From Conoideocrella luteorostrata (lineage: Eukaryota; Ascomycota; Sordariomycetes; Hypocreales; Clavicipitaceae): DNA of 64,000 nt. Positions 45,309-57,180 of this stretch are shown piece by piece; the stretch's first letter is position 1, and the number at the start of each line of letters is the position of its first letter. Under the pieces are notes generated by a model. The model did not search any database, had not been told where the DNA came from, and was given only the letters and a program-made list of their open reading frames with translations. The DNA lies in assembly GCA_032433595.1 (NCBI GenBank), contig JASWJB010000146.1:35530-99529 (forward strand). The letters are read 5' to 3'. Made by a program: the position numbers and the translations under genes.

Positions 45309-46073
45309 ATGGAAAGCCCAATTGTGGAAGCGTTGGAGGCCCACCCCTACTATCCTTTAGGCGTGAGCATTCCAAAATACGTCGGCAACACCATGGGCGC
45401 CTTTAACGTAGTGTCCACGTTCTGTTTGGGCTGCGGCGCCATTTTTGCGATGACCTATTTGCTTGCCGTGAGGCTCAGACCTGCTATTCACCTTTATACA
45501 CTGCTCCTCACATTTTGGCGGGTCTTGTGTGGTAGCATTCACTTGTTCTTTGAGGGTATGTTTTGCTCGCTCAGCTCGACGGTGTTCTTGCGTCCACCAT
45601 GTCCGTATGCTAAACATTGACAAGGCTACTTTTCTTACAACCATGTTGACATGGCCGCTAAAACCGACCTTTTTGGTCAGCTCTGGAAGGAGTATTCCCT
45701 CTCAGACTCGCGCTACCTGACCCAAGATCCCTTTCTTGTCTGCATGGAGTCCATCACTGCCTTCCTCTGGGGGCCAATCGCCTTTTTCATCGCCTACGCC
45801 ACCGTCACTGACCATCATTGGAGATTTCCCCTCCAGTTGATCGTTAGCCTTGGCCAGCTCTACGGACTTCTCCTGTACTATGGTATTTTTTGGTACAATG
45901 AGTTTGTTAACGGGGTCGACTTCTCCCGCCCCGAGCGGTACTACTATTGGGCCTACTACGTCCTATGCAACGCCTTTTGGATATTCATTCCCTTCTGCCA
46001 AATTATGTACTGCGCTCATACCTTGGCAGATGCATACAAAAAGACCAAGATTCCAGCCAAGAAGCATGAATAG
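45309..46073 (+). CDS. EBP/EXPERA-family sterol-isomerase-like membrane protein
   Basis: Two exons, 45309-45555 and 45625-46073, with a 69-nt intron (GTATGT, GCTAAAC, CAAG) in phase; 231 aa, the family's usual length. Four or more transmembrane helices form the EXPERA fold of emopamil-binding protein, which in animals and plants is the delta8-delta7 sterol isomerase. Conserved polar residues inside the membrane are visible: His78 and Glu82 in GSIHLFFEGYF, Glu124 in VCMESITAFLWGP, and the YNEF motif. It probably sits in the ER membrane and could isomerise a double bond in a sterol or polycyclic metabolite. Fungal ergosterol synthesis normally uses the unrelated ERG2, so a paralog in secondary metabolism is possible. 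The C-terminus KIPAKKHE is a lysine-rich ER-retention-like tail. Confidence 0.9.
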
Positions 46074-46613
46074 AGAGATGCATAGGGGCCATGCAAGCGT
46101 TTGCTGGGTACGGTGTATATCGAAACCTGTTTTCAATTACAGAACTCTTGGTGAGAGGCGTCGGGTTTTATTGATCTTGATATGATACTTAGTATTTTCA
46201 CCTGCCAACAGAGTCAATGGCCCTTTTTTTGCCTTTTCCTTCAATGCAGACATGCCACTTAGTCTTGGGTCGCTAAACAAAACAAGATGCGCTTTCATGC
46301 TTGCTGGTAGGATTTGCGGTGCGAATTCCTGGGGCTGACTGAAGATCGCTCGGATCTCATAAATAATAAAGGCAAATCACGCTTGACATCGTTGAGCCTG
46401 CTAGTGTACAGTACTCGTCTATCTCGATTTAGCTGTGAAACCATGATGCATTCATTTATATCATGTTATTTATTCTAAGATTGTCCTATAAAATGGTTTC
46501 TCCGGGGAAGTGCTAATTTTGCTTTGCATTAATGTAACCTAGATCTTCCATTATTAATGTTACATTATGAGTATAGTGTGTGAGCGGGAAAATGCCTCTT
46601 TGCTAACGGAATC

Positions 46614-46815
46614 TGTGGGTTGCACAGGGTGTGCAACAGGTGATCTAGATCAACTGCTTCAAAATAGAATATATTCAATAAGTCGGGTCTATCTAAGAAG
46701 AGAAAAACAAGTCAAGATATGATGCCTACGATACACGTATAAATAGGGTGGCCGAAAGGTGACCACGTGACGATATCCGTGCTCTTGTTGTGTGCTTGGC
46801 GGCAAGATTCCAACA
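46614..46815 (-). mobile_element. Solo LTR, copy 3, with target duplication
   Basis: A 202-bp element with TG..CA ends: TGTGGGTTGCACAGGG at the left and GATTCCAACA at the right on the plus strand, equivalent to TGTTGGAATC..CCCACA on the minus. It is flanked by GAATC at both 46609-46613 and 46816-46820, a perfect 5-bp target-site duplication as produced by LTR-retrotransposon integrase. It contains TATA-like GTATAAATAG and an E-box CACGTG, as in LTR promoters. No coding interior remains, which is what LTR-LTR recombination leaves. Confidence 0.8.
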
Positions 46816-46967
46816 GAATCGCTCTCACGTGGATTGTGGACTACACTAATTTGGTCGACTTAAATAAATTAACTATAGTGTGCCTAGCCTAACTATCTAG
46901 GCAAAGTAACAAGTTTCTCCTTTGTACTTATTATTTCTTCAATTAGAGCTTTGCTCTGATGTCTAAT

Positions 46968-47180
46968 ATGCTTAAATTACTTTATTAAGGAGCACTTATA
47001 TGTAATAACCTTAAACCAAGAAACCTTAACTATTCAATCTCGTTATATATAAGATTACTATAAATTAATTCGAGTTGTTTATTAATCCTATTGCCACATC
47101 GAAGTTGCGTTGCTAGTTGTGTGCCAGAACACTCGTATGTTCTGTCTGGTTGGTGTGCGCGCTTTGGGTCGGCAAAGCAT
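46968..47180. repeat. Diverged dispersed repeat, copy A
   Basis: Starts ATGCTTAAATTACTTTATT and includes CTCGTTATATATAAGATTAC and GAAGTTGCGTTGCTAGTTGT. It aligns along its whole length to 62069-62270 with many transitions. Class of element unknown. Confidence 0.6.
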
Positions 47181-48976
47181 ATGCAGAGCAATTTCCTGAA
47201 ATTATCTGTCGGCCCGTCCCATGGCAGGTATCTAATTATCCATCAAGCATGGGTCCCACTAAAAATCGTCTGTCGAGCTGAGCCAGTTACGCCAGGTCTT
47301 GACATAGCCCGTGAGAGACCGTGTGTCTGTGTTCAGATGTGTCCCGCTAACAGAATGTGCCGTACTAGCGTGTTGTGTTTCAGTGATAGGCTGTACCACT
47401 GAGGAGTACCGCTCCGTATATTGAGTAACCGCGCTAGCTGATCTAGCTGAATCGAGTTTGGCGAAGCGGTCCGTAAGGTAACAAATTCTTCAATTGGAAG
47501 CATAATGCTAATTCTTCACATAGTTTATAATTGCTGTAGGTAGGTACAATTTAAAGGACAATTCAGGTAAATTGGACAGATCGCTATAAATGTTTGTGGA
47601 ATGTTAGAGCATACATCTTCATCGCAGCATTAGTTACCATCGCTACAGCCCTGGTGGTCGCATATCCCAAAGATCATTAGTTCGGTTTAAATGGTTTAGG
47701 CGTCGTCAACAACTGAAGCAGTTGACAAAGTGCCGTCGCTGGCGACTCTTTAGCAAGAAAAGTTCCAGGCGCCGGACCCGATGCTAGGTTGCGACACGAA
47801 AAGTGCCTTGGGGGGAATCCCCTGTTCGTGCTGGTTGTGTTGCTTTCTGGAAGTCAACTGGCTGACTGGGCCCTATCGATCTCTGCCAGTGCGAATGTAA
47901 GATTGTCGGATCGAGGCTCGATTCGTCAACAGGGCATATTCTACTAGCAGTATGATAATAAATCAGTGAAAACAAAACAAACGATCATAATAGCTTACTT
48001 GATCTACGATTTGTTGCGAAAACCGCAACCTAGCTACGGTGAACATCATCTTTTACGTAAAATTTAACGCATATATCACGGTCCTGAAAGTCTTCATGGC
48101 CCTCCTATTATTTACCCTGACGCTCTGCAGCATATATGCAGGTATATAAACACGTTGTGTCTTTGTGATAGCAGTACCTGTGACGTATTTCAGATTGTGT
48201 GGGCACATGACTCATCATTCGTAGATCGTGGGATAAGTTGCAATATCTTCAAAAAGTGGAATGCATTAGTCTGGCGCGCACAAATGCTGGGATGGTGCCA
48301 CTTGACAAGCCCGTAGGAACCTTTCTCATCTAATAGCCGGCGAATAAATGCAAACATTATTGCTTCCGCTTCAAAATGACCTTGCTTCGCGGGGGGTAAA
48401 GAAAAAGATGGCTGAGATGTGACTCTGACATCGCATTAGATATCGAACCATCCGTCCTGATAGTTAACCAATATCTAGTCGTGCTGTGAATAGTGTCGAG
48501 ACAACGTCCCGAGATTCGCTTCTTCGATTAAAGTTGCCCAATTTTAACTAAAAGCTTTGAGATACGTCAAATCACAGTATTTTATCCCCCTTTACTCGCT
48601 TCGCTAAACAGCATAATCGCATTTTGACAAGGCATGAACATGTCGCACACAAGCACGCAACGGCGATGTGTGAATTACTAAGTACCATCCAAAATTCAAA
48701 TAGATGGCTTAGACAGTACAATTTACAGTGCCCAAAATTACAAAGCACATATCACATTCCACTGGTGCAGCACATTAAGACCATTGTTGCCGTAAATTGC
48801 GAAAATTGCCGATATCCTCCCCGGAAGCTTTTAAGTATATACATTCTCTGAGAATGGGAGCGCGATAAGATACATGCTCCGCTTTCCAGATAAGAAGAAA
48901 TGTAAAAAGAGCTATTTATATCGCAGGTCTTACTCTCTCTGTGGTGTACGTAGCTAAAGGGATCAAGGTTTCAAAT

Positions 48977-50369
48977 TCAACGTTCGACATCCGTCACCTG
49001 ACCATCCGTAGTCTGGCTTCTCTTGGGGTTTAGGGTCTTAGGCGGGTGTTGCTGAAAGACTAGCTCCAATTCGTCGTTCTCTACATTCGGCCCATCGTAG
49101 TTGGAAACGCTGGACGAATCAACATGGAACGATCGAGTCATCACAATTTCACCGCCCTGAGATTCCATGCGTCGAGAGCTACTACCCTGCTTAAAATACG
49201 ACGACCCTCGGGTCTTCTGCATGTAGAGCGTATTCATTGCGGGTAGACAGGCGCAGATGAGGCCAATGCCCACCTCGGCATTACTTTGTTCGAGTTAGTT
49301 ACAGTCCATTTCGTATTGTAAGTAGAGAGTTAAGCTTACCCTGAGAGAATCACTTTGATGAAAACAATGGTCTGGTTGATAGAGTTGCGCTCCTGCACAA
49401 TCATGACAAGTCGATAGACAGTAAACGCGGTGGCAATTCCTCCCGCGCAAAGAAGTCCACTGACACGCAGTCTCTTCCTTCGAGGCAATTGAAGAGACCA
49501 GGTCAGCGGCGTTGGCAGCAGCAAAATAACCAGATCGCTTGTAACACTGATAATGGCGTCCGAGGTTATGATAGCGCTCTGGTTCATGCATTTACTCGTT
49601 TGTCCCTGCCAGTACGCGGAAATGGGCCAGCAGATGAAGATCTTGATGAACAGCCCGGAAACGTAGTATATGAACAGCAGGCCGATGAAGAAGTACACGC
49701 CGATTAACGTCTTTTTGTGCACTGTGCCGAATACTCGGATAATGATGATGAGGAGGGCGAGTTTGACGCTGAGCGTCATGGGGGCATAGAAAATTGTTGC
49801 TGCATATCCGGACTAATTATCCGCCACGTCAACTAGGAAAGCTTTGATGAGGTGCCAATGTTTCCAACTGCGTACCTTGAAGAAAGACTGGATCTGGTCT
49901 TGAGGAACCTCCCATTGGTTTAATCCTCCTCCATGCGCAGAAGCTACCGAGTTTACCGTCAGCGACCGGCCTCCTGCGCCGTCAGTTTGAATGGGAGCTC
50001 ACCGAAACAAGCTGTTGTGCAGTACCCTATCAAAAGAAACTACTCTTGACTGTTAGCAGACGGGATCTTGGCGGGAAATCGCGACGTGCCATACATAGGC
50101 TACGTAGGTTGCATCTGTAAATCGTGTTAGCGGCGAACGGGATGTTGTAGCGATGGGGTTGGATAAAGTTGCGTCTACTCACAGTCGTCTAGAGTAACGT
50201 CTCCTCCTAGTATTCTTGACTTGGCATAGACCCTCGTCGCAACAAACAGCGTCGTGAACAGAATGGTGAGGCCTTGCGTTACGTAGTTTACCGTTCTCAA
50301 GACATCCTCGGGGTTGTTCAAGTCTGGTATAACGCCCTCGGGAGGAGGCGCAGCGCCGGGATAGCTCAT
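48977..50369 (-). CDS. PTH11-like / fungal rhodopsin-family membrane protein
   Basis: Six exons fit in phase: 50369-50183, 50114-50095, 50039-50003, 49943-49876, 49812-49340 and 49283-48977 (363 aa). Exons 2 and 3 are only 20 and 37 nt. All introns are 55-68 nt, with GCTAAC/GCTGAC-type branch points in several. The protein has about seven transmembrane helices: TQGLTILFTTLFVATRVYAK, then FLLIGYCTTACF, APMTLSVKLALLIIIIRVF, FFIGLLFIYYVSGLFIKIFIC, SDLVILLLPTPLTWSLQLP, a helix in VSGLLCAGGIATAFTVYRLV, and NAEVGIGLICACLPAM. The loop GGGLNQWEVP and the AEVGxGxxCACLPA motif are signatures of this family. Such plasma-membrane proteins act as putative nutrient or surface sensors. The cytosolic tail is polar. 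Start chosen at MSYPGAAPPPEG; the frame extends to 50492. Confidence 0.85.
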
Positions 50370-52098
50370 CGTTTTGGCGGTATATGGTTTAAGTCCGAGC
50401 GCAGGCGTATAAATGCCTAAAATGCCGTGTTTTGCGTCGTAACCATTCAATTTCGCCGGGGAACCTGGGTATCTTATTGCTCCAACCGTCAAGCTTAACT
50501 ACGAAAATTGACCAAACGAAGAAAAAAAAAAAAGAGAAAAGAAAAAGAAAAAGGCCAGGAGTATCGGCAGAGATGGTCAGGCATCTGGAAAAGAAAATAT
50601 ATTACAGGGCGCTCGGCATTTCAGCGGACAGGGTGCCGAATGGCTCCTGGAAGGGGGCGGAAGTTAACACCCAACCACCACCAGTTGGTTACACCCTGTC
50701 CACAGCCAAAAGTTACAGTTCGTTCTGAGAGCTCGGTTAGAGAGTTTTAGGTATTCGTTAACTCATTATGCAAGCCTGAAATTGAGTTTTGCTTATGCGG
50801 CAGGTCGACAAGCTGGATCAACGGGACTGCATGCATTGCCAAGTATACCGGGGTGGATAGAGTTCAAATGCGCTGGGTCTTGGGGTCCGGAACCAAACTT
50901 TTTCTCGAAATATCTAAAACATGTAGCGCCGGGCTCCAGCATTCTCCCAAGAAGGGAACTACTGCATGTGATGAGACCCACATTCGACGTGTATCATGTG
51001 TCATGACCCCGGTCCTGTGGCTCGCAAAAGCCATATTTTAAATGTGCAACTCCGGACTTGCTCCGTGCTGCTACACCGAATTGCAATCCATCTGAACAAT
51101 ACGAATTGAGTGGTCGCTCACGCTCCAATGCCAGCCTTGTCATTGGAGCGGGGAAGAAACCAAGTTTTCCAAAGGTGACGATGTGATAAACTACCTGTCA
51201 TATTACACAACACCAATTCAACAGGCTGGGACGATCACTTCTCAAACCCCCATGCCTCCAGCAACTTGGCAGCTCATTTGTATGAGGCATTTGGCGTCCA
51301 AGTCGCGCAGGAATCACCTCCACAACATAACGGTCCAACACTCATCCCAAGTTTTACGACGAGCCTGCCATACTACATTACTGTGTATGATTGACCCACA
51401 AAGCTCGCGACGCTCCTCAGAGTTGACGTGTGTTGCCGCGATGGAGCGCGGCTAGGTCCTCATCGTACGCTACCGTAGAAGCCCCCTCTGCCAGCCCTGT
51501 TCATAGGACCGGCAATATATGACGCGAAATTTTCGTCCGACCCAGCGAATCTCCATCTCGGAACGAGTTACTAAATTGAGATTTGCAGACCGTGGGCAAC
51601 GATCTGCGACAATGAAGCATCTCCTGGAGACTGGATGGGGGCGCCGCTCCGTATTCCCACAAAGCCCCCGTCAGAAATTCTCACGTCTCCATTTTCAAGC
51701 CATCCCGGCGTCCCACGCGGAAATACCAGTATTGATTGCATTGTCCAACGGTCCAACGGCTGGCAGGGATGCAATGTTGGAACCAGCTCCAATTGGCCCT
51801 TGGTATCGATTCCTTGTCTAGTGGAAAGACAACCCACTCACACAATTGGGCCCCCCGCGGGTTTCTAGCCTCGGTGGTGCCGGAGCATGGCGCGAGAATC
51901 CTACCCGTGAGACTCTGAAGCGTCTATGGGCCCTTTGAGCGCATGTCAAAATTGTTGGTGTGAGGTTAATGTCACTCGTTTGTGTAGCCATGACGGGTCT
52001 CCAATTATCTGGGCAGCACTCGTCCAAAACCTTTCGCCCTCAGAAAAAGTAAGTTCTATCATTAGATTCATTTAAATCCCTGACTGCTGCGGATAAAA
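50370..52098. other. Intergenic stretch, no gene recognised
   Basis: Purine-rich A/AG run at 50518-50552. Remaining ORFs lack domains. The right end is the promoter of the flavin oxidoreductase. Confidence 0.45.
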
Positions 52099-53421
52099 AT
52101 GGGCGAATTCATCGACATTGGCCGAAATTCGAAGCTGTTCCAGCCCTTATCGATCGGAAATGGCAAGATTGAATTGAAGCATCGAGTCATCCATGCGCCT
52201 TTAACTCGCAACCGGGGAACTCCTCTCTGCCCAACATCAACACCGGAGAAGCCAAACCGCGTATGGGTTCCGAACGATCATGTCGTCGAGTACTACAGCC
52301 AACGTGCCACACCAGGCGGCCTGATAATTTCGGAAGGCCTGCCGCCGTCGTTGGAGGTAAGATTGCAATTAGGTTTCAAGGTATAGTCTATCAATCCTTT
52401 GACTGACGGCGGCTCTCAGGGCAACGCCATGCCAGGCGTTCCCGGGCTATTCTTGCCAGAGCAAGCGGCAGGGTGGAAGAAGGTGGTCGAAGCGGTGCAC
52501 GCCAAGGGCGGCTACGTCTACGCCCAGCTATGGCATTCCGGCCGAGCGAATATCCCGCAACTCACTGGAACGCCTATCATGGCGCCTTCCAGTGTGCCTT
52601 GGGATGATCCCAACGAGCCCTTCGTCTATCCCGCGCCGCATTCTTCGACGCCAGTCAAACTGTCCGAACATCCGCCGCGAGAGATGACGACAAGCGACAT
52701 CGATAGAACGATGCGCGACTATTGCAAATCGGCTAAAATGGCAATGGAAGCCGGCTTCGATGGTATTGAGCTGCACGGCGGCAATGGCTATTTGCCAGAG
52801 CAGTTCTTGAGCTCCAACTCGAATAAACGCAACGATGAATACGGCGGTTCGCCTGAAAAGCGCTGCAAGTTTGTGATAGACCTGATGGAGAGGCTGGCTG
52901 AGACGGTCGGCCAGGATAACTTAGCCATCCGCCTCACTCCATTTGGCCTGTATAACCAAGCACGCAGCGAAAAGCGCGTTGAGACTTGGGGCCATCTTTG
53001 CCGTAAGCTTAAGGAAAGATTTCCCGCTTTATCATACGTCAGCTTCGTCGAACCACGCTATGAGCAAATCTTTTCAGAAGCAGAGAAACAGGTGTTCCTC
53101 GATTCCTGGGGCCTGCCCAATGTTGACTTAACCATGTTCAGGAGTATTTGGGGAAACACGCCTTTCTTCTCAGCAGGAGGGTTTAATGATACAAATTCGT
53201 GGGGTTTGATCGAGTCTGGCCAGTATGATGCGTTATTATATGGTCGCTACTTCATTAGCAATCCAGATCTTGTTGAGAGGTTGCGCAACGGCTGGCCCCT
53301 AGCCGACTACGACAGGTGTCGCTTCTATGGACCGTTTGACGACCCCGCCTTTAGGTATACGGATTATCCGGTGTATAAGGACGGTGTAAAGGGTATTAAT
53401 AGTGCGAATGTCACGAAGTAG
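52099..53421 (+). CDS. Old Yellow Enzyme family NADH:flavin oxidoreductase
   Basis: Two exons, 52099-52356 and 52420-53421, with a 63-nt intron (GTAAGA, TGACTGAC, CTCAG) in phase; 419 aa. It is an FMN-containing TIM-barrel ene-reductase that reduces activated C=C bonds with NAD(P)H. Visible signatures are [21 protein letters not shown], and the active-site motif [14 protein letters not shown] with His205, Asn208 and catalytic Tyr210. Also seen are [14 protein letters not shown] and FFSAGGF near the phosphate-binding end. The family is common both in general detoxification and in fungal biosynthetic clusters. It is cytosolic. It is intact, with length matching the family. A role with the upstream tailoring genes is inference. 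Confidence 0.93.
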
Positions 53422-56400
53422 CTATTTAGAAGAATGGAACTTGAGATACTCAATACTTATATCACCTGTGGAGTGAGATGAAACGCTGGGCATCACTTAT
53501 GAGTTTTGCCGAAATTAACTGTTATCTCACACAAGATATTTAAAATGAGACTTGAGCGCTTCGTAGAACTTATCTACCTTCCAACAGTTATTTAGAACAA
53601 ATACTCTTGTGAGACCGAGAGGGCTCCGCGGCCATCATTGGCTGAGAGTCCCCACTTGGTACCTCAAACAACTTTGAGGAAGTTTAGTTCAGCAAGGATG
53701 TAGGAATTGTCATCAATCATAGATACAATTACCTATTACGCGTTAAAATAAAATGTAAAATAAAACTATCTTAGTTACCATGGTAGTCGCAGGCCCTTAT
53801 TCAAGGAGGGAATTGTCTCATTCATGTTACCCACCATGTTTGTGTTCAATGCAGTGCGCTCAACTTCTGGACAATTCATCGATACGACACGTTAATTCAC
53901 ATCAAATCAAGGATACTACCATGTTTAATTTATATAGCAATGTGTATAGTATAGCTTAGTTAGGACATAAATGTCGTCCTTAAATACAGGCTTATGTCAC
54001 ATTGTGTGTTACAGTCTATATTCACTATACACCGCCTTTGAGCCTTCTGGCATAGTCGTAATAGAAGTGCTAAGAAGATACGCTACTTGAAGCTTTATGG
54101 CCAGGTTTCATAAAAATTTTTCTGGGCTGCTAAAAATTATATCATTTCGAGAATATCTAGTGTGTGGGCGAAAAAGAGCCTCTAGGGTGGCTGGAATGAA
54201 TTCACGTCAGTTTTTGGACTTGACCGGTTTGGTCAGATCAAATGATATAGCTATAAGAAGGGGGTTGGTCCCTCTTGTTGCGAGATCATCGAACCAAGAA
54301 GTTTTCCCCATGTTCAAGAAGTGTATCTTGTCCGGAGCTTTCCTCACATGCCTATTATAACTAAATTGCTTTATTGAAGTACGCAGTAACTGGATAACCA
54401 TCAGGTTAGCTGTCAGATTATTTGATCTTATCACACGTGAGGTCTCCACGAAATACTGAAGGTCACACACTCTTTGGGAGGTGTGATTCCAAGACATCCA
54501 TCAAAGCTATCTCCACGCGCTGCTTGGGGCGCTCACAACCCTTTTCCTCGGGACTGATGATGCCATCAGACTCATACTATTAAGATTCTCGTACACAATG
54601 CAAGTCTTCTAGCTACTTTTGGCGCAGATGATAGATTTTTTATGAAGTTGTGTGTCTTATGCAGTAGAGTGTGGGAACTAAATAGACGTGGCTTACAACA
54701 AGAGCTAGCGTGCTCTAACAGTGATTAGAAATACTCTAGAATACGGTCCGGCGAATCCCACTTGTCCCTTGTCCATATTGGGTTAGAACAAAGCACATTC
54801 CGCAGCTAATAAATAAGCAAATGCTGCGGATAGACTAGCTGCATCCATCCGAATGACGGCAGGCAGGAGCGAGCAGGGGTCAGCATTCACAATGCTAACT
54901 CGCTGGAGATATCCTCTAGAGATGGTTGATCCCCGGGTATCCACAAATGTTGCATAACTTTAGGTTAGGCTTACCTATGAAGTTGCTTGTCTGGGCCATG
55001 CGGCATTTCGGTGAACGGTGTTCGACCCCGTTCGGCGAATACGAGCCACAGGCTGCTCCATCAGAAACGTAATGCTCACGTCGTTTAAAATGACGATTCT
55101 TGGTCGGAACGTATATATTTGCTTTACACCGCGCAACTCTGCGGGATTATCGAAAGTTCCTGGGTTCCTTTTTCATCAGAAGATGAGCCAATTGACGGAA
55201 CTTGTCGTACTATCTGTAAGAGGCTGCGAGTACTTACCATACCCGCAGCGAATGCTTCATGTTGGGCCAACACAGAACACACTGAAAGCGGACGGTTGAG
55301 TGACAATTGACATGGCTACGACCGAGGGGAAGGCCATCTTCTTATACTTGACGACTTCGGTAGGGAAGCAAGAGTCACAAAGGGAGTGAAAGGAAGGCAA
55401 TGAATATGATACTGGTCTTGACAAGGAGCGTGAGATATGACAAAGGAATTGTATTATTATCTTACCCCTAAAAGTTCGCGGTAGACAACAGCGGGGTGAC
55501 TTTTCGAAAGAAGATGAAAGGCCAGGGGCGCGACAGCAGGTTATGCCAGCCCTAATTACGACCGTACAACTCCGGTGACCCGCCGGGCGGCCGGTGCCTC
55601 GTACAGAGCCATCAGTAGCTAAGCCTTCAGCTAAGAATCATTGTCTCTCCAGGTGCAATTTATGCTCATGTCAAAGCCAGGCCCTTACAAACTCAGCATC
55701 TTGTGGCTGACAGCCGGATGTTGACCTATACCGAACTATGCCGAACTCTGCCAAACTCTGCCACTCCCTATTGCCATACCATATTGGTGGCTTAGTTAAC
55801 TGTGCAATCAATTGGATTAGAAACAAGAACAAATCTTGGGAGGATCCGAGAGTTAGAATACGAGACAACAGGGCCACTGCTACGTAGCCTGCCCTTCATT
55901 GGTAACAAGAGTGACGAAATATTGTGTTTGTTAGGCAGTAGCCCATCACAGTTTCTTCGCATTAGAGCTGGTTTTGTGTGACAGATCAAATGACTGGGAA
56001 AGGCGAATTCATGGCCGAAGTCGGCTGTGTTGCCACGGCCTCTTGGTTTGGCGATGGAGCAGTTTGCCAGTTTGCCGGGCTCAGTACTCCGTATTATTGC
56101 TTACCTCCACGAGCTGCTCCCACTTTCTAGGGTACAGGACACTCTTGCCCGGAAAAGCAGGGCGAGAAGGCATACTGTCCCCACCGACGGGGAGCCTCGT
56201 GTCACCCAGGCTTGCCAGGCTCCCTTCTCCCCTTTCCCCTTCCCTCCCCTTGTCCCCTCTCAACCTCAACCGTTATGGTGCTTACTATTTCCCACACCAC
56301 CTTAGTGGCTGCTGGCTGACTGGGACGGGCCGTTCGTCACAACTAACTAGCTGATTTTCAGTTAGGTTTTAGTCTTGTCCACAGCCGATGACAAATCTTC

Positions 56401-57180
56401 AGGGAGTCATAGCGCACCAATCAATTGATTCAAACTCCATTTCCCTCAGACAGAATCCCGCCTAGCTGTCAGGATGTTGCGACGACCGCCGTAGTTACTC
56501 CATACTCCGGACACGGAGTCTGCTCTGATAGTGTGGGAACACAAAGATGAGCTGGCGGTGTGTTGAGGGTAGCTCTGCACCTCTGTAATCTATCTGATCC
56601 CGCCGCGTGATAAACAGTACCTGGGGCTGTCCCACACAGCGTAAGGCCAGATCAAGAAGCAGTTCGGAGTAATAGACGCGTCTAGGTTGAGAGGGCCAGG
56701 AGAAAGCTGGGACGAGGCGGGAAATCTTCAGGCTATGAGCGAAGGCTCACGCTTGATTGGACACAATTCATCTCGCAAAGGCAACGAGGCTGCATCATCA
56801 TGCACTAAAAAGCGTTTTTGGGCGGGAGTGAACCGGAAATAGGCGCCCAGTCCTACACTGATCACCTATTATTAGCCTTAGTGTCTCCTCCCGGTCACAT
56901 TTGTGCGTCCCAGCCCAATGACATGCCAATGCTCCCATCCCGCGTTCGTATAACGGGTAGCTACATGACCACGGGAAATAAACCATGTCTATTCCGCATC
57001 AATGGGTCAGTAACCCGTTTGTATGCGTGGACTCGCCACCACCATCATCGATGCCAAGCTATTCCTCGTCTTCCATAGCTTTCTTCCTCCACTATGCTCG
57101 CCTAGCCGGATTCTGCGAGAAGATAACGAAGCATCTCGACCTCTGCAATCCCATCCAGCAACAGTGGGCAGGATTGAGCC
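53422..57180. other. Long gene-poor stretch
   Basis: AT-rich and TA-rich between about 53700 and 54100, with a weak third copy of the dispersed repeat at about 54353-54435. ORFs at 54097-54360, 55018-55310 and 55974-56354 have no domains. TACTCCGTATTAT lies at about 56085 and a CTCCATACTCCGGACACGGAG cluster at about 56500. Confidence 0.5.
54353..54435. repeat. Weak copy C of the dispersed repeat
   Basis: AACTAAATTGCTTTATTGAAG and TATTTGATCTTATC match the start of copies A and B in order, but the rest has diverged. Confidence 0.35.

Larger units (their letters stand above)
46074..48976. other. Gene-poor, partly AT-rich stretch with repeats
   Basis: Contains solo LTR copy 3, an AT-rich block at about 46840-47090, and copy A of a second dispersed repeat (46968-47180). 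No supported gene; ORFs at 47091-47402 overlap the repeat. Confidence 0.5.

Noticed and set aside
43551..46815. LTR copies 2 and 3 as the two ends of one 3.3-kb retrotransposon
   Set aside because: The interior holds a host-type EBP-family gene and no gag or pol, the two LTRs have clearly diverged, and copy 3 has its own target duplication.
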